From Jaminaea rosea (lineage: Eukaryota; Basidiomycota; Exobasidiomycetes; Microstromatales), in assembly GCF_003144245.1 (NCBI RefSeq), contig NW_020289975.1, positions 949,496-1,013,495 on the forward strand: a DNA stretch of 64,000 nt, given 5' to 3'. A program made the position numbers and the translations under genes. Below are positions 9,056 to 20,451 of this stretch, piece by piece. Positions within the stretch are counted from its first letter, which is position 1. Every line of letters begins with the position of its first letter. A model generated the notes under the pieces. The model had not been told where the DNA came from. It ran no database searches and saw only the letters and a program-made list of their open reading frames with translations.

Positions 9056-11844
9056 TCAAAGCATCTTTTCGCCGGGCGGCACGTATACATCCGTCTCGAT
9101 GCGGTTCTTCTCATTGAAGCCCGTCCCCTCATCCGTGGCATCGATGCCGTGCTCGCGAGCGCGGTTGACAGCGTGCGCCGACAGGCCAAAGCGGTCGCGC
9201 GGCAGCCAGACGGTGCGCTGCGGGTCGCGAAGGGCCGGGTGGAGGAATGTGTCCTCAGACGCTCCATCGTCGCCGCCTTCGCTGCCCATGGTCTTGGTCG
9301 GGGCACCGCCGTTGCCGTATTGGCCGTTGCCATTGACTGGAGGGCGAGCACCGTGGGTGACGTTGACGCCCGTGGCGGGGACGGCAGGTGCGGCAGGATT
9401 GGAGCCACCGTAGGCGGTCGACTCGCTCTGGCGCAGGGCGTGTTGCTTCTCGTTAGGAGAGTAGCCATCGTTGCCGTAGGCTCCGTGGCTGCCAGTTGCA
9501 TGGTCGCTGTATGACGATGATGAGGCGGCAGGGAGGAGCGTGAGGGGCAGAGCGGTGGGAAGGTCACCAACAGAGTCGAAGAGTACAATGTGGAAAGCGA
9601 CCGTGAGGACCATGAGAATGATCATGAAGACACCCTCTGGGATCGACGACTGGCTGCTGGTGCCGTCGGCGTTTCTCTGCTGGGCAGTGAAGAAAAGGAC
9701 CGTGAGGATGAGCTGTGAGACGTAGAGACCGGCCATGGAGGCGTTGATGGCCTGCATGAAGAAGAGACCTGACGTTTCGTTGGCCGGCTTCATGTCCCAG
9801 ACGTACGTTGCCGTGTACTTGTAGAGGATGAAGAAGAGGATGAAGGCAACAAAAGCGAAGCCATTGATGAGAGGCGCGAGCACAGCGTAACCAAAGGTGA
9901 CGGTGGTGATGAGGGTGATGGCCGGGAAGAGCGTACCCCAAGCAGGTGCTCCAACGTCGTGGTGGATGTGCCAGACCTTGCGAGGGGTGCTGCCAAGGAG
10001 GAAGGCCTTGATGTAGTAGATGACGAGACCGGCGACCTGAAGCAAGCCACCACCAGCTCCAGAGAGGGCCTGAAGGATAATGAAGGAGATGTAGAAGATG
10101 TTCGCGAGAGGAATGTACTGCGAGATCAAGCTAGGAAGGCCGGATGGGTTGGACAGAATGGGTACAATCCGACTGATACCGCCCGAGACACCAGAGATGA
10201 TGGTGAAGAGGAGGAAGTTGTCGATCAAGTTGAACCACGTCATTCGCTGCTGCAGAGACAGCTCGACCTCGGTGCGGGTGGGAAGACCGGAGAGACGAGC
10301 AAAGAGGCGCAGAATGATGGGAAGCAAGATGTTGAGGACAGCCAGAAGAATCGTGGGAAGGAAACCCTGAATGATACCGAGAGCTGGCTTGGGGATCAGG
10401 CAGACCCAGCTGAGGAAAGGGACCTCAGTGCACAGACCGTTGAGGTTGGACACGATGGCGGTGAAGGCAATCAAGGGCAGCCAAACGCCAATGAAGACGA
10501 AGGTTAGAGCCCAGAAGGCGGCAGTGCGGATCTTCTGAGCGTAGGGGTTCATGCTCAAGTTGGGCCAGATGACGGCGTCGGGGTGGGCCTCAATGTAGCG
10601 ACGGGCCATCTTGTAGGGCTCGTGGTGGACGGTCATGTTCTTGGCCATGTGGCAACCGACTTGAGTACGGAAGAGCAGGAAGGCGGCGTTGGCAGGCGTG
10701 TAGTCGGTCTCGTCGCCACGGCGAGAGGCGAGCTCCTTGTTGAGACGCTCAATGTCCGATCGCAAGTGCTCAACGGCGTCAACTTTTTGACCGCCAAGAC
10801 AGCCGAGCTTGGCGCCAACCTTCATCGTGGGACGCTCCTTCTTGGTCAGGTAGCGGTCAACGGCGTCGTCCGCCTCCATGCCACCCTCTGCGACCTTGTT
10901 CTTCTTGACCTTCTTGTATGCCGTCTTGATGATCTTGGACTCGGTGGCCTCGAGCTTGTTGAGAGCCTTTGTGCGCTCATCGAAGATGTCGGGCAGCTCC
11001 TTGAGGTCACGGTTGAGCCAGACTCGCTCAACACCGCCGGGCATGTGGCTGTAGAGCTCCTTGAGCTTCTGCTCACCGAGGAAGTCGTTGGGGATTCCGG
11101 TAATGAGGAGAGTGCGGGCCTGTGCGGTGCTGGCATGTCGAGGGCTGACGATGAAGTCCTGTCGCAGCTTGATGAAGTTGAGGACATACTTGCGGACAAT
11201 CCAGCAGATCCAGAAGGTAATGACCCATTGGGCGAGGAGGGGAGCGACATAGCGCTTCTGCTCGGTGGGACCGTTACCGACTTGACCGAAGGTGAGGAGC
11301 TGGAAGCCAGTCTTGTCTCCGCTGGTGCTGGCGGCGTAGACGGGGAGCAAGAGGATCCAGGTGAAGATGAAGATGGGACCGAGGATCCAGATCATCATCT
11401 CGATGTAGTTGACAAACATGTAGGCGTCGAGACCGTTGGACTCGATGATGGCCTTGCTAGGTCGCTTGTAGAAGGGCATGATCCAACCGAAGAGGCTGTC
11501 GGGGAGAGGCTCAACTCGCTCCTCCTTGGGGCCAAGGAACGACTTTGGGCGATAGATCTGCGGACGCGGTGTGAGGCAAGTGAGCAGGTGTTAGAAAAAC
11601 AACGGCGATGGTGTCACGCTCGCGGGCTGCTCACCTTGGGGAACCTGGGTCGCAGGATGATGAAGGCGGTGACCATTCCAGCTGCGATTGCCGCGTTGAT
11701 GGCGAGGGCGAGGAGCACCGTAGAGGTGGAGCCTCCAGAGGTCGGGTTGCTGCTGCCCGTTGACTGGGCAGAAGCCATGGTAGCAGCACCGACAAGGGCG
11801 ACGAGGGCAGTTGCCCGCGATGACTGACGGCCGAGCGCCATCAT
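9056..11844 (-). CDS. CSC1/RSN1 (OSCA/TMEM63-type) channel protein (exons 11635-11844 and 9056-11557)
   Basis: About 903 residues. Exon 1 has an N-terminal hydrophobic stretch resembling a signal sequence (TALVALVGAATMASAQ) and the first membrane span, ending IILRPRFPK; a 77-base intron (GTGAGC...CCGCAG) joins it in phase 0 to IYRPKSFLGPKEERVEPLP. The rest has the RSN1 N-terminal spans, the cytosolic domain with TLLITGIPNDF and VERVWLNRDLKELPD, and the DUF221 block of about seven spans from AAFWALTFVFIGVWLPLIAF onward. Fungal relatives (Csc1, Rsn1, Phm7) are plasma-membrane or ER proteins; some are osmosensitive cation channels. The C-terminal 170 residues are hydrophilic, Gly/Asn/Ser-rich and probably cytosolic. 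Channel activity is inferred from the family. Confidence 0.9.
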
Positions 11845-14800
11845 GTCTAGGGTGATGGGGCGGGGCGTAGATGGGCGGGTGAGGAGGTGGCGGGTGGTGG
11901 TGGTGATGGTCAGGAGGAAAAGATTGTGTACGACTGAGAACGGAAAGAATGGCAGGCAGGCAGCCGTCGTCGACGTAAGCCAAGGCCAAGGAGAGGACGG
12001 CAACGATCTGTTCGAGCCAAAAGGCGGCAAGAGGACTGTCGGAGCTAGAATACAGACGCGATCAACAGGCAGGCAGCAAAGAGCAGAGCGGCAGGCGATG
12101 AGCGAGCGACGACGACGATGCAGTGCCTTATTTTCGGCCAAGGGCGAGAAGCGGCCCAACACGAGACACAGCACGGCGGTCTTCCAAGTCTAGCAAGGAG
12201 AGGGTGAGGGTCTGGGTCGAGGCCAACGACGATCGGATCTCGACGCCTGCAAAGCTGGGGCGGAGATGGTAGCTCGGTCGTCATCCGCGTGTTGTTCAAA
12301 TGCGCAGGAAGCAGTTGAGTTTGGTATGACGTTTAGGAGAGCAGAAGCGAGCTAGACAGACGCGAGAGATGCGTCTACCTGACGACTGGCATGCTGCGCC
12401 TCCCTACCTCTTTGGCTCGACGTGCGCGTTAGCCAGCCACCTTGGCCCCTCATCCGCGCCGTTGCCGGCAACCGCACCTCTGGGTCTACCGTCGCTCTGC
12501 CGTGCCGCGACCACAACCTCGGCCTTTCCACGGTCTACGCGCAATGCCGAATGGCTTCATCATGGCCTGCGGCTCGACGTGACGCATCTCTACGTCTATG
12601 GTGAGCGATGCGTACGGCGATGCGGATGGCGATCAGCGCGCGACGACCTTGGTAGCGGCGCCGGTTGTGTTAGCACTGCCGCGAGCGCGACCACTTACGC
12701 AGGGACCTCTGTCGGTGTTGGGATCGCTCTTCGAAAGCAGAGGCCGTGGCATGGGCCCTCGCCCGAGATAAAGAGAGATTCTTCGACTCTCAAGGCGATG
12801 CTCAGACGGTGGAACGTTCAGACGTTCCGCGAGGTGGTCCCCATATTCAGTGCGAGGAATCAATGATCCATCGAGCATGAAGATCGGTCCATGCACTCGA
12901 CTGTCCATCTTTGATTTCGCCGTCGTCGTCGTCGCCGCCGCCGGATGTACCGCCTCGATGCACGGAAGACTGCCCGCTGCTCGCTCGTTCGCTCCACCGA
13001 CGGAAGCGTGACAACGCCCTGCCCGACGGCCACACGGACAGACTTGCTCGCTCGATGACGATGATGGGCGAGTGCGGTGCTCGATCGTGAAATGGAGCAG
13101 AAGGGCAATTTTTGTCCTTGCTCCCGCTGCAACCTTGGCCTTGCGTGAAGCCTGATAGCAGGAAGAGCAGATTTAGTGCGAGGGGCAGACGTGCTCGGAT
13201 CCGAAAGTGGAAGTGACCGTCGCCCCGGCTACGATTGACGAGAGTGGGGATGACCGTGACTCCTGCGGCGGTGATGGTAACGAGGAGACGAGCGAGAAAT
13301 GTACGCCATCGGCGATGTGAATATGCTCTGACATGCATGGTGATGAGCATTTGATGGACTGACCGAGGACCGGTGTCGCCTTCGTCGAGCAGTATCGGAT
13401 TCGTCTGGCGGAGCACGGGGGAGCAGTCAAAGCGGTCTGACACGGCGTTGCCACTATCCACCTCTGCGGTTGAGCAAAGCTGGATCACACATCATGCTCG
13501 CCTGCAGTCGTCCAGCACGATCCATCTAAGGGCGTGCTGGATGCTCGGTCGAACGCGACAAAGGCATAGTTGTGGCGGTGAGCGCTTAACACCAGTCGAC
13601 ACGTTGAAGTCTGGCGAGGCAGGCATCGGATGGCAGCACAAAAGGCGTGCGAGATGCTCCCAGATACACGAGGGAGCGCATAGAGGCACACGGACGCGTA
13701 GGTCGCTTCACTGCGGGATCAAAAGCTGGCCATTGGCTGCGATCGTCGTCAGACTTGATAGCAACGTATTATCGCGAGCGTCAGAATGGTCCAGCCCGAG
13801 AAGCATGCAACGCAAACCGAGTCCGACCTCATCAGCGGGATGCAAGTACTTCTTAGCCTGTGCAGAGCGGCAGGGCATGACCAGCAGCTACTCTACGAGC
13901 CGGCGCTACCAATAGCTCGGTCTCTTGCTTCGAAGCGCTGACATACGGCGCGATGTCGTGATGTGGATGTGTAGATGACTCGGACACCATCGTACTGTCG
14001 AGTCCCGTCTGTTCGACGTGGGGGACACCTATGAGGGCAGCAATGTCTGTCTCCCAGCTGCATTTCACGTATCAGGCCCGCGACACCCTGACCAGTAGGT
14101 CGCGACCGTGGCGCTGCATTGCGGACGACCAGTCGTACCGACGCGGTCTCTGTCGCGCTCTCCCAGCGTACGAGCAGCAAAGTATCTGCACGGGCGATCG
14201 CAGAGCAACGGCGAGGCCGAAGAGCTGAGCGGCCTGATCAGTATGCTCTTGCCCGGCTCAACTGTGCTTATGAGCAGACAGCAGGCGTCCTCGATTGACA
14301 TCACAGCGGCATGGTCACTCCGTTGCATCCCGGCAACCGCCCTATGTTCATGTCAAGAGCCCTAGCCTACGCTGCGTTGTAGTCATGACGGGAATCCTAG
14401 CCTACACTACGCTGACAGCGTGGCCTTCTCCCCTACACGACCACCGCCTGCTTGCACCTCGCACACGGCCACTTCTTACGGGCTCACGCCCACATACCTC
14501 GCCACGCGCCAGCCATGCCGCACGTCTCGGGATCAAAAGTATGCCTCGTCGTCTGACAGCTCACGTGTGTGCAACCATCGGAGGCAGTTGTGGAGCGCAA
14601 AGACCTCAGTCAGACTCGAACCACCAGCGCCGAGGCGCCTACCTGTGTCTGGTATCGCCTGCCTCTGGAGAAGGCAAAGGGCCTGCTGCCACGGTTACCA
14701 GCCAGCTATCCGTCCGAGATCAGCTCGGGAAAATGGCGTGAGCGAGCGATCATATAGAGCGGCGCAAGTTGCACGAATGATGGAGTGACGATGCATTGCA

Positions 14801-15208
14801 CACAATCGCCACCGTATGGCAGTGAATACGAGCGCGACTCCAGCACGCCTAGCTACCGCGAGCCGCCAACCACCAACCACCGCTGGTAGCGCCGTGAACG
14901 CGGGCGATGAGGACGCGAGCGACGCGTCGCGCGGGGAGCGCACCGCCATCACAACGAGGTACGACGGCAGGCTTGCACGACACCAGACTGGGACATCACC
15001 GCAACTGATATGGAAGACGTGCTAATATTACAGTGCCAGGCCCGATGGCGAGCGTGACAAGAAGAGGGATAGTAGAGCGAAGAAGCGGTACATGAATGTG
15101 ATATCGAGGACGGCGAGCGCACGCGCGGACATCGAGTCGACTCGGGGGTGATGGTAGCGAACAGAGACGGAGTACGACATACGAGCCAGAGGCAAGCACC
15201 TTCGACGC
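11845..15208. other. Gene-poor region, 3.4 kb
   Basis: No reading frame here has a recognisable motif, and none joins sensibly to another by splicing. The longest plus-strand frames (12369-12866, 13373-13915, 14295-14741) have Cys/Arg/Ser-rich compositions typical of chance frames in GC-rich DNA. I saw no tRNA, no tandem repeat and no transposon remnant. The left edge should hold the CSC1 promoter and the right edge the H2A 3' flank; the middle could carry a noncoding transcript or unrecognised small gene. Confidence 0.4.
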
Positions 15209-15674
15209 TTAGTCCTGCGAGGCAGCGGCCTTCTTCTTGCCCGACTTGGCGGGGAGGAGCTCCGAGGCAATGCCGGGGAGGACACCACCCTGGGAGATGG
15301 TCACGCCACCAAGGAGCTTGTTGAGCTCCTCGTCGTTGCGGATGGCGAGCTGCAGGTGACGAGGAATGATACGGGTCTTCTTGTTGTCACGAGCGGCGTT
15401 ACCGGCAAGCTCGAGGATCTCGGCAGCCAGGTACTCGAGGACGGCGGCGAGGTAGACGGGGGCACCAGCACCGATGCGCTGGGCGTAGTTGCCCCTCTTG
15501 AGGTGGCGGTGGATACGGCCGACGGGGAACTGGAGACCAGCCTTGCCGGAGCGAGACTGCGACTTGGAGTCAGAGGAGGAAGCCTGCGCACAGGAGAGGT
15601 ACAGAGGTCAGAGGTAGCTCGTGGTGCGGAAGGCGATCGTGAGCGTTCGTTCTCACCTTTCCCTTGCCAGACAT
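15209..15674 (-). CDS. Histone H2A (exons 15657-15674 and 15209-15583)
   Basis: 130 residues. Exon 1 codes only MSGKGK; a 73-base intron (GTGAGA...GCGCAG) leads into [20 protein letters not shown]. The core motifs [60 protein letters not shown] and [12 protein letters not shown] are canonical, including acidic-patch residues. The C-terminus is [12 protein letters not shown], so it keeps the SQ phosphorylation site but ends directly after the Asp. It is divergent from H2B with 543 bases between the starts. Confidence 0.97.
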
Positions 15675-16217
15675 GTTGGTTGTGAAGTTTGGTGGTGGTG
15701 GTGGTGTGAGGTGCGGTGAAGATGTGGTTCGTGGTGAGAAGGAAAGAAGGGGCTAAAGTTGGATTTCCTTAAGTACCAGTCTGGATTGGGCTTTCCCGAG
15801 GGGCGTCTGGTTCCGCGCCGGCGTTCACACAATTACAGCTTGATCCGCACGCACGGCGATGATGCGCTGCCCGACAAAAATGATGATGGTGAACGAATTC
15901 AAGTGATCTTCAACCAGCAGTACAGCACAGCGCCAGCGAGCGTAAGCCAGAACCAGAGTACAGGAGGAGGAACCACGTCGAAGTACAGGAAAAACGGGTT
16001 GACCGACCACGAGCGTACCTGGCGACTAATTGATTACGGGATTTGGATTTGCCCTGACGGTCGGAGGCCCTCGCGTTGTGTCTCCCCCGTGGGTTGTTCG
16101 ACTATAAGACCGAAATTGGTCCTTCACCTATCGTCCCTTCCTTCCCAACCACACATCTTCACACGCACGCACACCGCTACCACCCACCCCCTCACCAACA
16201 CCAAACTACACATCACA
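15675..16217. promoter_or_regulatory. Shared divergent histone H2A/H2B promoter
   Basis: 543 bases between divergent histone starts, so co-regulation in S phase is expected from known histone gene pairs. A TATAAG box lies at 16103-16108, about 110 bases before the H2B ATG, followed by a pyrimidine/ACA-rich leader. An inverted CCAAT (ATTGG) lies near 15785 and another near 16116. Which factors bind is unknown. Confidence 0.6.
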
Positions 16218-16741
16218 ATGGTGAGCGAGCCCGCGCGCAGCAACGACGAGAGCCACAGAGCATCTCCACTGACACACACACACCTCATCTCTCTGCGTAG
16301 GCACCCAAGCCCATGTCCGCTGCTGGTAAGGCCCCCGCTTCGCAGGGTGGCAAGGCTCCTGCCTCTCAGGCTGGCAAGGCTCCCTCTGAGGGCGCCAAGA
16401 AGACCGCCTCCAAGTCCAAGAAGGCTGCTGGTGGCGACAAGAAGAAGGCCAAGAAGACGCGCAAGGAGACCTACTCGACCTACATCTACCGCGTCCTCAA
16501 GCAGGTCCACCCTGACACCGGTATCTCTACCAAGGCCATGGCCATTCTCAACTCGTTCGTCCAGGACATCTTCGAGCGCATCGCGTCCGAGGCATCCAAG
16601 CTCGCGTCGTACAACAAGAAGTCGACCATCTCGTCGCGCGAGATCCAGACGGCCGTCCGCCTCATCCTCCCCGGTGAGCTCTCCAAGCACGGTATCTCTG
16701 AGGGCACCAAGGCCGTCACCAAGTACTCGAGCTCCAAGTAA
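16218..16741 (+). CDS. Histone H2B (exons 16218-16220 and 16301-16741)
   Basis: 147 residues if the first exon is the ATG alone: ATG at 16218 is followed at once by a GTGAGC donor, and an 80-base intron ends TAG at 16300, giving [13 protein letters not shown], which resembles other fungal H2B N-termini. Otherwise the internal ATG at 16313 gives 142 residues. The core is canonical: [26 protein letters not shown]-type helix, [20 protein letters not shown] and the C-terminal [16 protein letters not shown] with the ubiquitinated Lys. The tail has three imperfect copies of GKAPASQ. Confidence 0.95.
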
Positions 16742-17347
16742 GCGCGCGTGCATGACCCGCATCGCCTTGTCCTAGCTTCTCGTACCAGTCGTCGCCTCTA
16801 CGCGACGCGTATCACCCGACCACCTTGTCCTTCTATCCATCCTTTCAGCGCCGCATGCGACGCCATCTGTAATACTAGCCGTCTCTTGATTCCATTCGAA
16901 GCCCATGCCTTCACCATCAGAGTTTGCCTGCTTGCCTGTCCGCGTGTCTCAGCGTGATGCGGACGCGTCAAAGACGCGCGCCAAGGGTCGGTGTGAGACG
17001 CGTATCCCCCACCGACGAGAGAAGTTGTCGAGTGGCGGGTCGCCCAGCACAGCTCCACCTCAAGGAGAGCAAATCGCCAGCAACCATGCATGAGCGTGTG
17101 GATAGCCGTACCACCGACCAGTCGCGCCTTCTCCTGCTGGAGTGAGCGAAAGCTGGCAGGGCATCACCAATCTCGACTCTGATCTTTCGCGCCGAGCATG
17201 GACGACGAAGTCCTCGTCCATGCCGACGCTCGTATCAGAACACGTCAGCACGCGGGCAGTCGCACGCTGGCTCATTCGGACAAGTCGTAGCATGCGATGT
17301 GGCCGTGCGGACAGGAGATGACAATGACGTAGGCAAAAAGTTTCTAT
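16742..17347. other. Intergenic between H2B and the GIY-YIG-like locus A
   Basis: 606 bases with no supported gene; presumably the H2B 3' untranslated region and the 3' flank of the minus-strand locus. Confidence 0.4.
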
Positions 17348-19295
17348 TCAATCTGCTATAGCTGCGTATGTGCGCGTTGAGTCCACTACATCGGTATGGT
17401 AGCGGAGAGGTTTGGGTGGAAGAAAGCGCGAATCTGAGAGCCTCAGTCGGCCGTATCGAGTGTTTGCGTCTATGAGTTGACGTATGTTTGGTGTCGCTCG
17501 AGCCTTTCGAATGTTGGCGACCCGGCGCAGCTCCTCCAGCTCCTCGTCGTTCCACTGCTCAGCCAGCTTGAGGGCCCTGCGTCCGTCCTCGAAGTGGATG
17601 ACGCCATTGCCTGCGATTCATAGGTTGCCGTCCAGGGCCATCTGAGCGAGCCGAGAGAGAAGCCTGTACCCAGCGCGACGTCGCGCCGCAATCTCGAGGC
17701 GCTTCAGCTCCCTCGCAGCGTGTCGGGCAGGTGCGCTCGCGAGGGCATTGACGGCGGCGGTGAAAAATTTGTCGGCGCGTTGGGGCAGTGGGTACGTGTT
17801 GTTGTACCATGTAGCCTCGCCGATTTCTCCATCGTTCGCCGACCCTCCCTTGACTGCACCACTTGCCCTCCACGACTGCCCGTGTCGTCCTCTTCCCCTC
17901 GCTGGTGGAGTCCTCGGTGTGCTTCAGAAGTGGGAAAATGAGGCAGCGGTCGCACTGGGCGAGCTCCTCGTACACCAGAGCCGGCTTCTTCTTGATGCCC
18001 TGTGCTACCAAAGACATCGCGCAGGGGTACGATCCGATGCGTGCGAACTTGTCCCCGGTGCGACCGACGTAGGTGAGGGCGAGGCGGCCGTCCTTGAAGC
18101 CGACGATCAAGTAGACGCAGCCGATCCTCGCGTCGGCAGTCTTGACCTTAGCCAAGCCCTCTTCGAAGTCTGCTCCCCTCGTCCACATCGGCTTGTCGAG
18201 ATAGGCGTTGGCCGCTAGTCCCCTCATATCCTCCCACCAACTCTCCCTGCGCAGAGTTTGGTCATCGCCGTCCAGCTGCTCGAGGATGTTCAGCTCAGCC
18301 TTCGTGGCGTCACCCAGACCTCCCTGCATGGCTCGCCAGATGCCCATTGTCCTCCACGCGTCCTCCTCGGCAACTGCCGGCCGCACCACCAGCTCCTTCT
18401 GCCAAGGGAGCGGTTTTCCGCCCGAATCCCTTCTGCGCTTGAGTGATGTAGTCTATGTACGCACATGCGATTCTGGTCCAGTGCGGGGTGTCATCTGTCA
18501 CGTAGGTGAGGAGGGCGCTGCCTCGAGGCAGAGTGCTGTCGACAAGGCGAGACTGAAGTGGCCACACGGTGGATGAAGAGCGTATGGGAGCGTCGGATAG
18601 TCGTGCCGGATTTTCCTTGTCGTTCGACGGCGGCGATGACAAGCTCTCCATTCTCGAACAATTCTCCCTCCCCTTCCAAGCCCGGCTCGCCCTCCTAGCT
18701 CCCCCCTTTCTTGCTCTCGGCCTCCTGATCCTCACCATCCATCACGTCGCTTGCGTTTGCCGACGTGCCAGTATTGTCATCAGTAGCCGCTGTTTGAGAT
18801 GAGCTTGACGCTGCTGCTGACCTTGATTCCTCCTCAAGCGCCTGTTCAGTCACTCTGCCGTGTATAGCTAGCTGGTGGCGTACGAGGAGCTCTGGACTAG
18901 GAAATCGTCTCTCACTGGATACGACCAGAGCGGAGGAGAGGACTACTAGGTCAATCGCTAGCTCGGCAACGTCACGTGAAGGTACTCACCAACCTCCAAT
19001 ACCGCACCGAGAGGTCGGGGCGCCTCCTCGCATTCTAAGGCTACGAAGAGAAGAGAGGTGCGAGGAGAATGGTAAGTCCAGCGCGACGAGCTTTCGTGCG
19101 GACAAATGATCATGAGCACGTTCATGACAGGAAATTGCGCAGGGTGCTCCTCGTACTTGTGATCTGTCAGCACTGCTACGCTGCGCGGACGAGTACCAGG
19201 GCAAATGTGTTAGAGCAGCTCCACGTTGGCTAGACTAGAGGTACTCACTTTGGGAACCATTCCTCGCATACGCTGCACTGAACAGGGCGTGTCAT
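17348..19295 (-). pseudogene. Copy A of a tandem gene pair: zinc-finger-like exon plus GIY-YIG-like domain; probably inactive
   Basis: Exon 1 (19249-19295) reads MTRPVQCSVCEEWFP and joins across a GTGAGT...GCGCAG intron to exon 2 from 19180 (NVAVLTDHKYEEHPAQFPV), forming C-x2-C-x12-H-x4-H, a C2H2 zinc-finger pattern. A further join (donor near 18995, acceptor near 18903) leads to ELLVRHQLAIHGRVTEQ. From about 18,600 down the frame matches copy B: PHWTRIACAYIDYI, then GCVYLIVGFKDGRLALTYVG (from 18122) RTGDKF, CLIFPLLKH and RAVVEGKW, a GIY-YIG-like layout. The C-terminal part (ADKFFTAAVNALASAPARHA...) also matches B. Two +1 frame changes (near 18,420 and 17,860) and an in-frame TGA at 17620, opposite a Trp codon in B, separate these blocks. 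The middle exons are uncertain. Confidence 0.5.
18020..18125 (-). other. GIY-YIG-like motif of copy A
   Basis: GCVYLIVGFKDGRLALTYVG then RTGDKFARIGSY: Gly-x-Val-Tyr, then about 14 residues to Tyr-Val-Gly-Arg-Thr and a following Arg. This is the spacing of the GIY and YIG halves of GIY-YIG nucleases. The presumed metal-binding Glu is in VVEGKW about 70 residues on. Confidence 0.5.
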
Positions 19296-19540
19296 TGGGA
19301 TGCACGAGCCTTGACCTTCGGTAAAAGGAGTGCCTGTTGCTTGACCGTAGGACTGATGAGAGCGCGACGAGCAGCTGCGGTGGCGGTGTAGGCGAGAAAC
19401 TTCCTTGAGCGCTCGTTAGAGGTGGGTGCTTGGGCACTGTTGACGTGAGCGTGAGGCAACGGCGATGAGAGGAGCTGCGTGGCTACAAGAGACGCTTGCC
19501 GTCTGTTGAACGAGGGCGAGGGCAGCTTGGGGCTGATAGC

Positions 19541-19570
19541 GCTGTGCTCTGGAGACAATCTTCTAGACTG
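19541..19570. repeat. 30-base direct repeat, copy 1
   Basis: Identical to 23089-23118, in the same orientation; begins GCTGTGCTCTGG and ends TCTAGACTG. It lies about 250 bases upstream of the zinc-finger ATG of copy A. The conserved minus-strand reading SRRLSPEHS hints it may be part of a 5' exon or a regulatory element. Confidence 0.9.
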
Positions 19571-19690
19571 GATGTATGCCACCGTGATGAGTGGTGACGA
19601 GGCTCGAAGCGGGCTTGTGCCCGCAAGCAGTGGATAGTGGCTTGCGAGTGCCTGTGTGTGTGCGCGCGTGCGAGGCGAGACGGGCTAGTA

Positions 19691-19722
19691 GTGGTGCTGG
19701 TGCTGGTGCTGGTGCTGGTGCT
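19691..19722. repeat. GTGCTG hexamer microsatellite
   Basis: About five tandem copies of a GTGCTG-type hexamer upstream of copy A. No coding role is apparent. Confidence 0.85.
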
Positions 19723-19881
19723 CGAGAGCGTGCGACGAGAGCCAGCCGACGCTGGTGGTGGTGCTCAGTCGCGGAGGGTACGTGGAGACACGAAGTGACA
19801 GGTAGAGGCTGACGGGATGGTCTTGGGTGCGCGGTGGGTGCAGTCTTGCTCGTTGAGGCTGGGTACGTTGACGGTGGGTAC

Positions 19882-19927
19882 GTTGGGGTTGGGGAGAGGG
19901 GTTGGGGAGAGGGAGAGGGGGAGGGGC
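19882..19927 (+). other. G-run tract upstream of copy A
   Basis: Seven or more runs of three or more G, spaced by one to three bases (GGGG-TT-GGGG-AGA-GGGG and so on). On the minus strand it is a CT-rich tract of the kind found in promoters and leaders of this window. G-quadruplex potential on the plus strand is inference. Confidence 0.45.
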
Positions 19928-20451
19928 GATAGCCGCCTTTATGAGGTGTTCGACATTGGGTGCTCAGCGGTCGAGTCATGATGGGGTGATGAAGTTTGCT
20001 TCAACCTTCGAAGAACATCGGACCTCTTAGCCCTGCGGGACAATTTTCAGGTACGCAATGTGATCACAAAGCTACACATCAGCCGCGCTGCGCAGCGATA
20101 CCGTCTCGCCGTGGCGCAAATTGCGGAGCAACAGCCGCCTCTAATCTCGAGTAGCACCGCCACAACGTATGCCGTCAATATGCTGAGCACAGGCCCCCTC
20201 CGCCCCTGTACGCGGATGATCTCTTTCGGCTTGCCGACGTGCTTGAAAGTGAGTGACGCCCACCGGCCGCAACATGGGGCCGGCCATTTGCTCCAGAGTC
20301 GTGCAAGCTCTTCCATTCATCCTGCATGGGTCCCTCGATTGCGAGCGCAGCCACCGTCAGGATCCAAGGGTAGACTCTCGTTCGCTCTTCGGCCAAGAAA
20401 TGCCGGTCGAGGACCGTAATACTCGAGGCAAAGCGGATCACTGGTAGATGC

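Larger units (their letters stand above)
19296..20451. other. Intergenic between the two GIY-YIG-like copies, with the duplicated 5' flank of copy A
   Basis: 1.16 kb. From about 19,250 to 19,980 the sequence resembles 22,600-23,560, including an identical 30-base block. It contains a hexamer repeat (GTGCTG units, 19691-19722) and a purine-rich G-run tract (19882-19927). An open minus-strand frame at 19292-19582 (SRRLSPEHS...) lacks an ATG. The right part holds the 3' flank of copy B. Confidence 0.45.

Noticed and set aside
10583-11827. 414-codon plus-strand frame opposite the CSC1-type gene
   Set aside because: It is antisense to a clear conserved protein and is Leu/Val/Gly/Glu-rich without motifs; long antisense frames arise from GC-biased third codon positions.
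13373-13915. 180-codon plus-strand frame in the gene-poor region
   Set aside because: No motif, no neighbouring exon that fits, composition of a chance frame.
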